Assembly: GCA_003641425.1 (NCBI GenBank) | Contig: QNAH01000127.1 | Span: 1-7,675, forward strand | Origin: Candidatus Zixiibacteriota bacterium | GTDB taxonomy: Bacteria; Zixibacteria; MSB-5A5; GN15; PGXB01 | DNA: 7,675 nucleotides | Reading direction: 5' to 3' | Shown: piece after piece, positions 1 to 5,862 of the stretch | Position numbering within the stretch: position 1 is the first letter of the stretch | Layout: each line of letters begins with the position of its first letter | The notes under the pieces: model-generated | Database searches by the model: none | What the model saw: only the letters and a program-made list of their open reading frames with translations | Told to the model about the DNA's origin: nothing | Program-made: the position numbers and the translations under genes

Positions 1-1013
1 AGCTGCCTGACATTACCCGGCCAGTCATACCGGAGAAGTTTATCCAGTGCCGAATCCGAAAATCCTTTCAGATTCTCGGACGATGCAAAATGACATAAAA
101 GCGGAAGAATATCCTGCCGCCTTTCATACAATGATGGCAGAACGATCTTCACGACTCCCAGCCTGAAATAAAGATCCTCGCGAAACAACCCGTCACGGAT
201 CGCCTCGGACAGATCGCGGTTGGTGGCGGCGATAACGCGCGCATCGGAATGAGCCGGCTGGTCCCCTCCGACCGGGTAAAAATAACCGTCCTCGAGAACG
301 CGCAACAGCTTCACCTGCATATCCGGCTTTGTCTCGCCGATCTCATCGAGAAATATGGTCCCCTTGTCGGCCTGCACAAACAGCCCGACCCGTCTCGCCA
401 CCGATCCCGTAAAAGCGCCCTTTTCATGCCCGAACAGCTCCGACTCAAGAACCCCCTCGGCCAGCGCCCCGCAATTGATGGCTACAAACCGCCCTTCGCT
501 TCGCGACGAATAATTGTGAATCGCCCGGGATACAAGCTCCTTGCCGCTGCCCGACGGCCCGATGATAAGCACCGAAATATCGGTCGGTGCAATGCGGTCG
601 ATCGTCTCGGCGACTATCTTCATCTTTTCCGAACGCCCGACAATCCCGTATTTTTTCAAAAGCGACTTTTGATGCAGGATTCGCTCTATTTTTTTGTTTA
701 TCTGTTCCGGCCCGTCATTGATATTTATTGTCCCGTCATAAATACCCAATAGCGATTCATCGACTGCATCCGTCCAGACAATCTGCCAGATATCCGCCAT
801 CGGATTTTTCATTCTCAGCCGGCGGACCACCCCGCGGCTGATTTTGGGATAGATTTCCGGGATTAAAATAAGATCGACCGCCCGTTCCTTCAAAACAGTA
901 TATAATTGCGAGACTTCGTCGATAAATTCACCAGCCTGACCAAACACCGCCTCGAAACCGGAACTCTGGGATAATACAATTCCATTGGCCAGGATAATCA
1001 CTTTCTTTATCAT
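1..1013 (-). CDS. Sigma-54-dependent transcriptional activator with a degenerate receiver domain (partial; C-terminus beyond window)
   Basis: Reading from ATG at 1013 gives 337 uninterrupted codons that run off the window. Residues 1-113 have the alternating strand/helix pattern of a response-regulator receiver, but the acidic pocket is gone (A9-N10), the phospho-acceptor position reads Pro52 in DLILIPEIYP, and the conserved C-terminal Lys is absent. A short linker leads to the sigma-54 AAA+ domain from about residue 123: Walker A GPSGSGKE (152-159), the sigma-54 contact loop GAFTGS (199-204, usually GAFTGA), Walker B GTIFLDEIGE (218-227), sensor I ATNRDL (263-268), arginine-finger region FREDLYFRL (277-285) and the WPGNVRQL end of the domain at the window edge. 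A Fis-type DNA-binding domain would normally follow outside the window. The start overlaps the RNase R stop as ATGA, with AGGG and AGGA purine stretches just upstream, so the two genes are probably coupled. The protein should open sigma-54 promoter complexes by ATP hydrolysis; its input signal is unlikely to be phosphorylation. Targets are unknown. Confidence 0.93.
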   Translation of the reverse strand, partial: MIKKVIILANGIVLSQSSGFEAVFGQAGEFIDEVSQLYTVLKERAVDLILIPEIYPKISRGVVRRLRMKNPMADIWQIVWTDAVDESLLGIYDGTININDGPEQINKKIERILHQKSLLKKYGIVGRSEKMKIVAETIDRIAPTDISVLIIGPSGSGKELVSRAIHNYSSRSEGRFVAINCGALAEGVLESELFGHEKGAFTGSVARRVGLFVQADKGTIFLDEIGETKPDMQVKLLRVLEDGYFYPVGGDQPAHSDARVIAATNRDLSEAIRDGLFREDLYFRLGVVKIVLPSLYERRQDILPLLCHFASSENLKGFSDSALDKLLRYDWPGNVRQ

Positions 1014-3217
1014 TTCCTGCCCTGCTTGACTTTTCCGGGATGCTTTTTCCGGCCCTCATGCTGGCGCCGCCTGCGTACCGGTCGTCGCGGTCTATCGGGC
1101 CGCTCTGTACTCTGGCTCGCCTCGATCAGATGAAAGTTGATTTCGTTTTTCAGCTTGTCGACCGAAAGTACGCTCACCTCGACCGGATCACCCATCCTAA
1201 ATACCCGCCCGGTCCGGCGTCCGACCAGCCGATAATTCTTTTCCTCGAAATTATAATAATCATCATCGAGCGTTGACAGGCGGACCATCCCCTCGACACC
1301 AAGATCGTTGAGCCGAACAAAGAAACCAAAATTGAGCACACCCGAGATAACACCTTTATAATGCTCGCCGACATGCTTCGCCATATATGCCACCTGTTTA
1401 TACTTTATCGCCTCCCGCTCGGCCGCTTCAGCATTACGCTCGGTATCCGAACAATGCCGACCGATATTGGTCAAAATATTATCCAGCCGCTTGGCCAGTT
1501 TAACCGGATACTGCCCGTCACCCAGTTTCTTGAGAAGACGATGCACGATCAAATCGGGATACCGCCTGATAGGCGAGGTGAAATGCGTGTAATGCTTGAA
1601 GGCCAGCCCGAAATGTCCCACATTCTTCGGCTGATAAACAGCCTTCTTCATCGAGCGAAGCATCAGTTCGTTGATCAGCTCTTCTTCAGGCTTCTCTTTT
1701 ACCTTATTCAAAAAATTCGAAAACTGCCGCGGCTGAACATTCTCCGAAACCGGGAAACTGTACCCAAGAGTTGACATCAGGTACGAAAACGCCTCCAGCT
1801 TTTCCAGATCGGGGCGGTCATGCACCCGATACAAAAATTTCTGCCCGAGACGGGTTACATGTATCGCCGTCGCCTGATTGGCCGCCAGCATGAATTCCTC
1901 GACCAGGCGGTGCGATTCAAGCCGGACAGTGTGACGGATCTCCGTGATCTCGCCTTTTTTATTGATTATCACCATCGGCTTGGGCAGATCGAAATCAAGT
2001 GAACCGTTGGCCATCCTCCTTTTGTGGAGAATCTGGGCCAGCTCCCTCGCCGCCGTAAGATTGTCGGCCACTCGCTGGATACGATTCGTTGCCCTCCCGC
2101 TGTCGAAATAAGCCTGTACCTCTTCGTAATTCAGCCGCGCCTTCGAATTGATGACACCCTCGGTTATCTCCCAGTCGAGGATCTTGCCTTTCTTATCGAT
2201 ATTCATGATCACCGCGTAAACCAGCCGCTTGCGATTGGGCTTCAATGAGCAGAGATCATTGGAAAGCTCCTCCGGAAGCATCGGGATAACCATTCCCGGA
2301 AGATACACCGAATTGCCGCGCTTGAATGCTTCACCGTCAAGCTTACTGTTTTCCCGGACATAAAACGATACATCGGCGATGAAAACCCCCAGACGGTAAC
2401 CCCGCTTGGTCCTGGTCACCGTAACCGCATCATCGAAATCCCTGGCATCGATCGGATCGATCGTGTAAACCGTCTCCTTGGTGAAATCCCGGCGCCGTCT
2501 CATCTCGGCATTATTAAGTATACCTTCTGTTTTCTTTGCTTCATTGATCACTGGCGCCGGAAACTCCTCGGGCAAATTGTAACTCTTGATAACCGTCCGC
2601 ATATCGACACCCTGTTCACCCGGGCGCCCGAGAACCTCGACCACTTCGCCTTCGGGATTGCGATAGGGATCATCCCATGATGTGATCTTAACCACCACCC
2701 GATCACCATTACCGGCATTACGTGACAAAGCCGGCGCCACATATATATTGCGGCGGACTTTTTTGTCATCGGGGATTATCGTGCTGAAATGACGACCCTT
2801 CTGAAAAATCCCGACAATGTTGCGCTCCGACCGCTCGATGACCTTGATAACCGTCCCCGTCAATTCCTGCTCCGGTTTCGAGCCGACCCGCACCATCACC
2901 TTATCTCCATCAAGGGCGGTCAACAGCTTCGCCGTTTCTATCACCACCGGCTCCCCCGAATCGGTAAAGATGGTCCCCTTGCCGCCGCGAGTGAGGGAAA
3001 TATTGCCGACTACAAGATTAAGTTCCGATGGAACCCCGATCTTGCCGCGCCGCAAATCAACCAGTTTTCCGTTTTCAATAAGTTTTTTGACCAACCTGCG
3101 AAAGGCCGGATATTCCTTTTCGGAAATACCGATTTCTCTTGCAAGCTCTCGCGGCTTAAGCGGCCGCGCGGCCTTATACCGCAAATAATCGATTATAAAT
3201 GCTTCATTAATATTCAT
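1010..3217 (-). CDS. rnr: Ribonuclease R (RNase II/RNB family 3'-5' exoribonuclease)
   Basis: A full-length 735-residue RNase R, close to the family's usual size. Domains in order: N-terminal winged helix (about 1-60), two cold-shock/OB domains (about 65-225), RNB catalytic domain (about 245-570), S1 RNA-binding domain (about 618-698), and a Lys/Arg-rich tail (about 705-735). The metal-binding catalytic motif TIDPIDARDFDDAV spans 252-265; Asp254, 260, 262 and 263 match the four catalytic aspartates of E. coli RNase R. The second signature HFTSPIRRYPDLIVHR is at 545-560. The enzyme degrades structured RNA processively from the 3' end in the cytoplasm and acts in rRNA/tRNA quality control, cold shock and, in some bacteria, trans-translation. 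The ATG at 3217 is preferred because the winged helix begins at once; it lacks a convincing Shine-Dalgarno and follows a predicted leader of only about 15 nt. The stop overlaps the next gene's ATG. No active-site residue is missing. Confidence 0.97.
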   Translation of the reverse strand: MNINEAFIIDYLRYKAARPLKPRELAREIGISEKEYPAFRRLVKKLIENGKLVDLRRGKIGVPSELNLVVGNISLTRGGKGTIFTDSGEPVVIETAKLLTALDGDKVMVRVGSKPEQELTGTVIKVIERSERNIVGIFQKGRHFSTIIPDDKKVRRNIYVAPALSRNAGNGDRVVVKITSWDDPYRNPEGEVVEVLGRPGEQGVDMRTVIKSYNLPEEFPAPVINEAKKTEGILNNAEMRRRRDFTKETVYTIDPIDARDFDDAVTVTRTKRGYRLGVFIADVSFYVRENSKLDGEAFKRGNSVYLPGMVIPMLPEELSNDLCSLKPNRKRLVYAVIMNIDKKGKILDWEITEGVINSKARLNYEEVQAYFDSGRATNRIQRVADNLTAARELAQILHKRRMANGSLDFDLPKPMVIINKKGEITEIRHTVRLESHRLVEEFMLAANQATAIHVTRLGQKFLYRVHDRPDLEKLEAFSYLMSTLGYSFPVSENVQPRQFSNFLNKVKEKPEEELINELMLRSMKKAVYQPKNVGHFGLAFKHYTHFTSPIRRYPDLIVHRLLKKLGDGQYPVKLAKRLDNILTNIGRHCSDTERNAEAAEREAIKYKQVAYMAKHVGEHYKGVISGVLNFGFFVRLNDLGVEGMVRLSTLDDDYYNFEEKNYRLVGRRTGRVFRMGDPVEVSVLSVDKLKNEINFHLIEASQSTERPDRPRRPVRRRRQHEGRKKHPGKVKQGRK

Positions 3218-3238
3218 ACCATTAAATTTACGCTCATT

Positions 3239-3267
3239 TTTATAACATTGTCAAGACAAAATGTCAT
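3239..3267 (-). promoter_or_regulatory. Predicted sigma-70-type promoter for rnr (extended -10)
   Basis: On the minus strand ATGACA (3267-3262, 5/6 match to the -35 consensus) is separated by exactly 17 bp from TATAAA (3244-3239, 5/6). The -10 is preceded by TGT, the extended -10 signature. Transcription would begin near 3232, leaving a very short leader before the rnr ATG at 3217. A perfect palindrome abuts the -35 on its upstream side. It is the best-looking promoter in the window, but it rests on consensus matching only. Confidence 0.55.
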
Positions 3268-3290
3268 ATTTCTGCCATAATGGCAGAAAT
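3268..3290. promoter_or_regulatory. Perfect 10-bp inverted repeat upstream of the rnr promoter, probable operator
   Basis: The arms ATTTCTGCCA and TGGCAGAAAT are exactly complementary around a 3-nt centre (TAA on the plus strand). The element ends one base before the predicted -35 hexamer of rnr. Neither strand has a T-run immediately after the dyad, so it does not look like an intrinsic terminator. Position and symmetry suit a dimeric transcription factor, either an activator at about -40 to -60 or a repressor. I cannot name the factor. Confidence 0.5.
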
Positions 3291-3321
3291 AACCGCAATT
3301 CAATCTATTATATATTTACAC

Positions 3322-3349
3322 AAAAAAAGGCAGGTCAGTCAACCTGCCT
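3322..3349 (-). terminator. Rho-independent terminator, distal
   Basis: On the minus strand an 8-bp stem, AGGCAGGT pairing with ACCTGCCT around a 6-nt loop, runs directly into a T-rich tract (seven A on the plus strand at 3322-3328). It lies beyond the stronger terminator at 3415-3444, so it either backs up termination of the ECF operon or ends a separate short transcript starting between them. Confidence 0.75.
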
Positions 3350-3381
3350 GTCATTAGTTTTCGCTCTGCCTGTTACGCTTT

Positions 3382-3409
3382 ATAAATTTAGGCTTTATCG
3401 CCTATTTAT
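3382..3409. other. AT-rich stem-loop between two terminators
   Basis: TAGGC (3389-3393) pairs with GCCTA (3400-3404) around a 6-nt loop. The stem extends through ATAAA (3382-3386) and TTTAT (3405-3409) after a 2-nt bulge. On the minus strand it is not followed by a clean T-run, so it is not called a terminator. It may be a structured part of the operon's 3' untranslated region. Confidence 0.4.
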
Positions 3410-3414
3410 GCAAT

Positions 3415-3444
3415 AAAAAACTGCCGGGCCTTACAACCCGGCAG
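3415..3444 (-). terminator. Strong rho-independent terminator of the ECF/Spy operon
   Basis: On the minus strand a GC-rich 8-bp stem, CTGCCGGG paired with CCCGGCAG around an 8-nt loop, is followed immediately by six T (plus-strand A-run at 3415-3420). It lies about 85 bp after the stop of the second Spy-like gene and is the most convincing end of that operon. Confidence 0.9.
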
Positions 3445-3465
3445 CCAGACAACAAGCATCGGGAG

Positions 3466-3513
3466 AAAAATTGCCGCCGGAAAATTCGGAGGAACTGCCA
3501 TTCCCGGCCGCAA
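3466..3513 (-). terminator. Possible first terminator hairpin just after the Spy-like gene
   Basis: On the minus strand TTGCGGCCGG (3513-3504) pairs with CCGGCGGCAA (3480-3471), with one G-G mismatch in ten positions, around a 23-nt loop. The descending arm runs into TTTTTCTC. It starts about 15 bp after the stop codon at 3529. The long loop makes it weaker as a terminator than the 3415-3444 hairpin; it may instead protect the mRNA 3' end. Confidence 0.5.
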
Positions 3514-3528
3514 ACTAGCTACATTACA

Positions 3529-4101
3529 TCATCGCCGCCAGCAATCGGCGTTATTGTTCAGTCCCGGGCCAGAACCCTGACCATGACCGGAACCTTTCCC
3601 GTACCCCTGATGACCAAACTGGCCCCGCTGAGCACGGTGCTCTTTGCGAAGCTCATTAAGTTTGTCGATCTGCTGATCGGTCAACACATTCTTGACCGCC
3701 TGGCGATGTGTATACCTCATTTTCTGCATCTCGGTTCTCAAATTTCCGATCTTATCCATCATCGACAGGACCTCCGCATCGGAAGCATCGTTCGTCTTGA
3801 GATGTCTCAATTCCAGCCTTGCCTTGTCAAGCTCCGCCCTCAGATCGATCCGGCTGATTCCGAATTCCTCCGTCATATTCGAGATCTTTGTCTTCTGTCC
3901 TTCGTCGAGACCGATCTCATCGGCCAAGTTTAACAGCATCGCCGGTCCCGGCACTCCATCATCCATCTGCCCCCATCCGGGGCCGCCTCTGGCGCATCCC
4001 GGACCATCTCCTCTCGGTCCGCGACGACCCGGATCGGCAAATGCAAAGGCCGTGGTCAGCATCAATGCCACTGCGATAAATACTACTGTTTTTTTCATCA
4101 T
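3529..4101 (-). CDS. Secreted Spy/CpxP-like periplasmic protein (LTxxQ family) with Gly/His-rich tail
   Basis: A 190-residue exported protein. Residues 1-22 are a Sec signal peptide (MKK, hydrophobic core, cleavage after AFAFA). The mature protein starts with a Gly/Pro/Arg-rich segment containing Cys36, then a helical core with two LTxxQ-like motifs, LDEGQ (65-69) and LTDQQ (140-144), as in Spy, CpxP, ZraP and CnrX. The tail (about 155-190) is Gly/His-rich and contains Cys187. Family members are periplasmic chaperones or metal/stress sensors; which applies here cannot be read from sequence, though the His residues and two Cys would allow metal binding or a disulfide. Two ATGs are adjacent: AAGGAG sits 3 nt from the first (4101) but 6 nt from the second (4098), so translation may start at Met2. 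It is the last gene of the ECF operon, 46 nt after its paralogue, with no terminator between them. Confidence 0.85.
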   Translation of the reverse strand: MMKKTVVFIAVALMLTTAFAFADPGRRGPRGDGPGCARGGPGWGQMDDGVPGPAMLLNLADEIGLDEGQKTKISNMTEEFGISRIDLRAELDKARLELRHLKTNDASDAEVLSMMDKIGNLRTEMQKMRYTHRQAVKNVLTDQQIDKLNELRKEHRAQRGQFGHQGYGKGSGHGQGSGPGLNNNADCWRR

Positions 4102-4147
4102 TAACTCCTTTGTTTCTTATCCTTTTCTGTTTTTCTTCTTTTCCGGT

Positions 4148-4666
4148 TTATGGACCCATATCAGGCGGAGGATTATTGCGGAAACCCTTCACCGATTGAA
4201 TCAACTCCCGTTCAAAACGCTCCTGAAATACCAGCATTTTTGCATACTGCACTGTGGTCAATATTTCTTTTGCTTTATTCTGCAAATTCTCGAAATTGTC
4301 CGTGAATCTCTTTTTCAATACCTCTATTTTACCAAGCTTTTCCTTTATCAGACTCTCATCAGGATTCTCATCCTTTAAAATCTCTATCAACTCATCGACC
4401 TCTGACTCCATCTCCTCGCGTATTTCTTTCATCTTCTTTCGAGATGAGGCAAAAAGTGCCAGAAATTCCACATTTTGCTCCTCGTCAAGATCAATCACTT
4501 CCAATAATTTCAACATCCGAAGATTTTCGAGATTTTCGGCATGTTTCCCCCAGCCCCGCTTGCCGCGCATACCCTTATCCGGTCTCTGGGCAAAAACCGC
4601 CGATGCGGACATGAGGAAAATCATCAACCCGATAATTATCAAGTCTGTCCTGTACCATCTTCTCAT
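4148..4666 (-). CDS. Secreted Spy/CnrX-like periplasmic protein
   Basis: A 172-residue protein with a signal peptide (about 1-26, ending ASAVFA before Gln27). A short basic Gly/Arg/Lys-rich mature start is followed by an almost wholly helical, highly charged core (about 44-160). It carries two LTxxQ-like motifs, LDEEQ (60-64) and LTTVQ (136-140), spaced as in its neighbour, so the two genes are probably diverged paralogues. The central stretch (about 76-130) is rich in Glu and Lys and likely folds as a long antiparallel helical hairpin, as in Spy and CnrX. The start is well fixed: AGGAGG lies 6 nt upstream, and the ATG overlaps the anti-sigma stop codon as ATGA, implying translational coupling. 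It lacks the His-rich tail and has no cysteines. A periplasmic stress or metal sensor, or a chaperone, working with the sigma/anti-sigma pair is the best guess. Confidence 0.82.
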   Translation of the reverse strand: MRRWYRTDLIIIGLMIFLMSASAVFAQRPDKGMRGKRGWGKHAENLENLRMLKLLEVIDLDEEQNVEFLALFASSRKKMKEIREEMESEVDELIEILKDENPDESLIKEKLGKIEVLKKRFTDNFENLQNKAKEILTTVQYAKMLVFQERFERELIQSVKGFRNNPPPDMGP

Positions 4667-5211
4667 AACAGACCTCCTAAATCTATATTATTTTCAAGGT
4701 ATATTAGTTCCTCGGCGCTCAACTCACCCACAACCAGGTACGAACTGCCGACACCATTGACCTGGATAAAGTCATTGACCGCCTCATCGATATACTGATC
4801 ATCTATCCAGTTATCATCAAACAATTCAATCTCGCCGGTATAACTCGAATAATAAAACTGCGGCATACCGTTTTCATCTTCCACCGTTGACAGATTCGAA
4901 AACAGCGAGATAAAAATCAGCAGGAACACCGAGGTAACAGCCGCTCCGTAATGCACCGCCAGCCGATAAAATCCGGTGGCCCGGTTAAAATACCGATTCG
5001 TTTTCTCATCCAGCTTATTCTTTACCGATGCAAATTCAGCCTCACTCAGCGGCGCCGGCCGGTATTCATTCAGGCTCGATTCCAGCGATAAAAGCGACTC
5101 GTAATACGCTCGGCAATCGGCACAGCTTTCGATATGCTCCGCCTCACCGGCATCCAGATCCATCGCTCCCAGCTTTAGAGATATACTCTCTTTAAAAGGC
5201 CTGCAATTCAT
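4663..5211 (-). CDS. Zinc-finger (zf-HC2-type) transmembrane anti-sigma factor
   Basis: A 182-residue protein directly after the ECF sigma gene. The N-terminal cytoplasmic part has Cys3 and HIESCADC (His26, Cys30, Cys33), the HxxxCxxC anti-sigma zinc-finger signature. A single membrane span follows at about 84-107. The remaining 75 residues should lie in the periplasm; they are strongly acidic, and there is no Lys or Arg after Arg83. In this family the N-terminal domain holds the ECF sigma factor at the membrane, and an envelope signal releases it. No regulated-proteolysis site could be recognised. The ATG at 5211 is 4 nt past the sigma stop, with AGGTGA overlapping that stop. The last codons, encoding DLGGLL, carry the AGGAGG ribosome binding site of the next gene. 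The periplasmic part is not a family I recognise; contact with the Spy/CnrX-like products is an inference. Confidence 0.85.
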   Translation of the reverse strand: MNCRPFKESISLKLGAMDLDAGEAEHIESCADCRAYYESLLSLESSLNEYRPAPLSEAEFASVKNKLDEKTNRYFNRATGFYRLAVHYGAAVTSVFLLIFISLFSNLSTVEDENGMPQFYYSSYTGEIELFDDNWIDDQYIDEAVNDFIQVNGVGSSYLVVGELSAEELIYLENNIDLGGLL

Positions 5212-5215
5212 AACA

Positions 5216-5755
5216 TCACCTGAAATCTTCCAGCTTCTTCTGAAGTTTCTCGACCGCCTTTTGATAATTGGTCTTCACCGTCGATTCGCTCTTATCCAGA
5301 ATTTTGGCTATCTCGACAAATGATAACTGCTCATAAAATCTCAGGTTGAAAACCAATCTCTGTTTGGGCGGCAATTCCTTTACACTTTTTTGTATCTGAA
5401 TCTTGAGCTCATTCCGCCCGGCCGCATCTTCCATCTCGTAAGACGGTTCGTCTTTCAGCCATGAACCAGGCGGTATATATGACATCAATTTTCTGCGTTT
5501 TATATAATTTATGGACTTGTTGGCGGCAATACGATACATCCAGCTCGAAAAACTTGCCTCCTCGCGGAAACCCCGCATCGCCTTAAAAGCGGACAGGAAG
5601 GTTTCCTGGAGTAGATCAAGCGCCTCCTCTCGGTCACCGGTCATTCTGTAGGTTAATGCGAACATTCTATCTTTATACCTCGCAACAAGTTTTTCAAATG
5701 CTCTCCGGTCGCCCGCTTTAGCCAGCGACACCAATGCTTGTTCTTCCCTGTCCAT
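5216..5755 (-). CDS. RNA polymerase ECF-type sigma-70 factor (RpoE-like)
   Basis: A 179-residue two-domain sigma factor of normal ECF length. Region 2 covers about 20-90, with the core-binding DLLQETF segment at 47-53 and the promoter -10-recognition helix FSSWMYRIAANKSINYIKRR at 69-88. A linker (about 90-117) leads to region 4 (about 120-175), whose helix-turn-helix LSFVEIAKILDKSESTVKT at 144-162 reads the -35. It should direct RNA polymerase to envelope-stress promoters when released by the anti-sigma factor encoded 4 nt downstream. The ATG at 5755 has a modest GAGAAG ribosome site 3 nt upstream. The gene begins about 50 bp after the mreB terminator, so it is probably the first gene of its own operon. 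An ECF-like -10 (GTCTAA) lies upstream, suggesting autoregulation. The ECF subgroup cannot be assigned by eye. Confidence 0.95.
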   Translation of the reverse strand: MDREEQALVSLAKAGDRRAFEKLVARYKDRMFALTYRMTGDREEALDLLQETFLSAFKAMRGFREEASFSSWMYRIAANKSINYIKRRKLMSYIPPGSWLKDEPSYEMEDAAGRNELKIQIQKSVKELPPKQRLVFNLRFYEQLSFVEIAKILDKSESTVKTNYQKAVEKLQKKLEDFR

Positions 5756-5774
5756 TTACTTCTCAGTTTCTGTA

Positions 5775-5801
5775 TTTTAGACATTCGCCCCGAAAAAAGG
5801 A
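5775..5801 (-). promoter_or_regulatory. Candidate autoregulated ECF promoter for the sigma/anti-sigma operon
   Basis: On the minus strand GTCTAA lies about 25 bp before the sigma ATG and matches the -10 of many RpoE-type promoters. The sequence 15 bp upstream is AGTCCT followed by a T-run, only a partial match to the ECF -35 GGAACT but with the correct spacing. A sigma-70-like TAAAAT overlaps the same place without a good -35. The interval after the mreB terminator leaves little room for any other promoter. Confidence 0.3.
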
Positions 5802-5806
5802 CTAAT

Positions 5807-5835
5807 AAAAAAAGCAGACCTTGAATAAAGTCTGC
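5807..5835 (-). terminator. Rho-independent terminator of mreB
   Basis: On the minus strand GCAGAC pairs with GTCTGC around a 10-nt loop and is followed by seven T (plus-strand A-run at 5807-5813). It begins about 27 bp after the mreB stop codon, so mreB is the end of its transcription unit. Confidence 0.85.
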
Positions 5836-5862
5836 CTTGCAAACTGTCTAAGGCCAAGCGCC

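Noticed and set aside
249..752. A 167-codon plus-strand reading frame
   Set aside because: It is the antisense of the sigma-54 AAA+ domain, whose motifs are unmistakable on the minus strand.
2444..2466. Repeated ATCGAT words forming a near-palindrome inside rnr
   Set aside because: It is explained by the codons for the catalytic IDPID motif, where Ile-Asp occurs twice.
3240..3265. TTGACA within the rnr promoter region as an alternative -35
   Set aside because: No acceptable -10 lies 16-18 bp downstream; the ATGACA/TATAAA pair fits much better.
2789..3280. Overlapping plus-strand frames of 163 and 123 codons
   Set aside because: Both are shadows of the RNase R N-terminal and cold-shock domains, with no ribosome site or domain of their own.
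4102..4147. Possible separate promoter or terminator between the two Spy-like genes
   Set aside because: The 46-nt gap is a purine-rich leader with a ribosome site only; no hairpin or promoter hexamers are seen.
3692..4378. A 228-codon plus-strand reading frame across both Spy-like genes
   Set aside because: It lies antisense to two genes with signal peptides, LTxxQ motifs and good ribosome sites; its translation is low-complexity Ser/Phe/Leu-rich with no recognisable domain.
4441..4464. Minus-strand TGGCAC followed by TTTTTGCC, resembling a sigma-54 promoter
   Set aside because: The GG-to-GC spacing is 8 rather than the required 10, and the site is inside a coding sequence.
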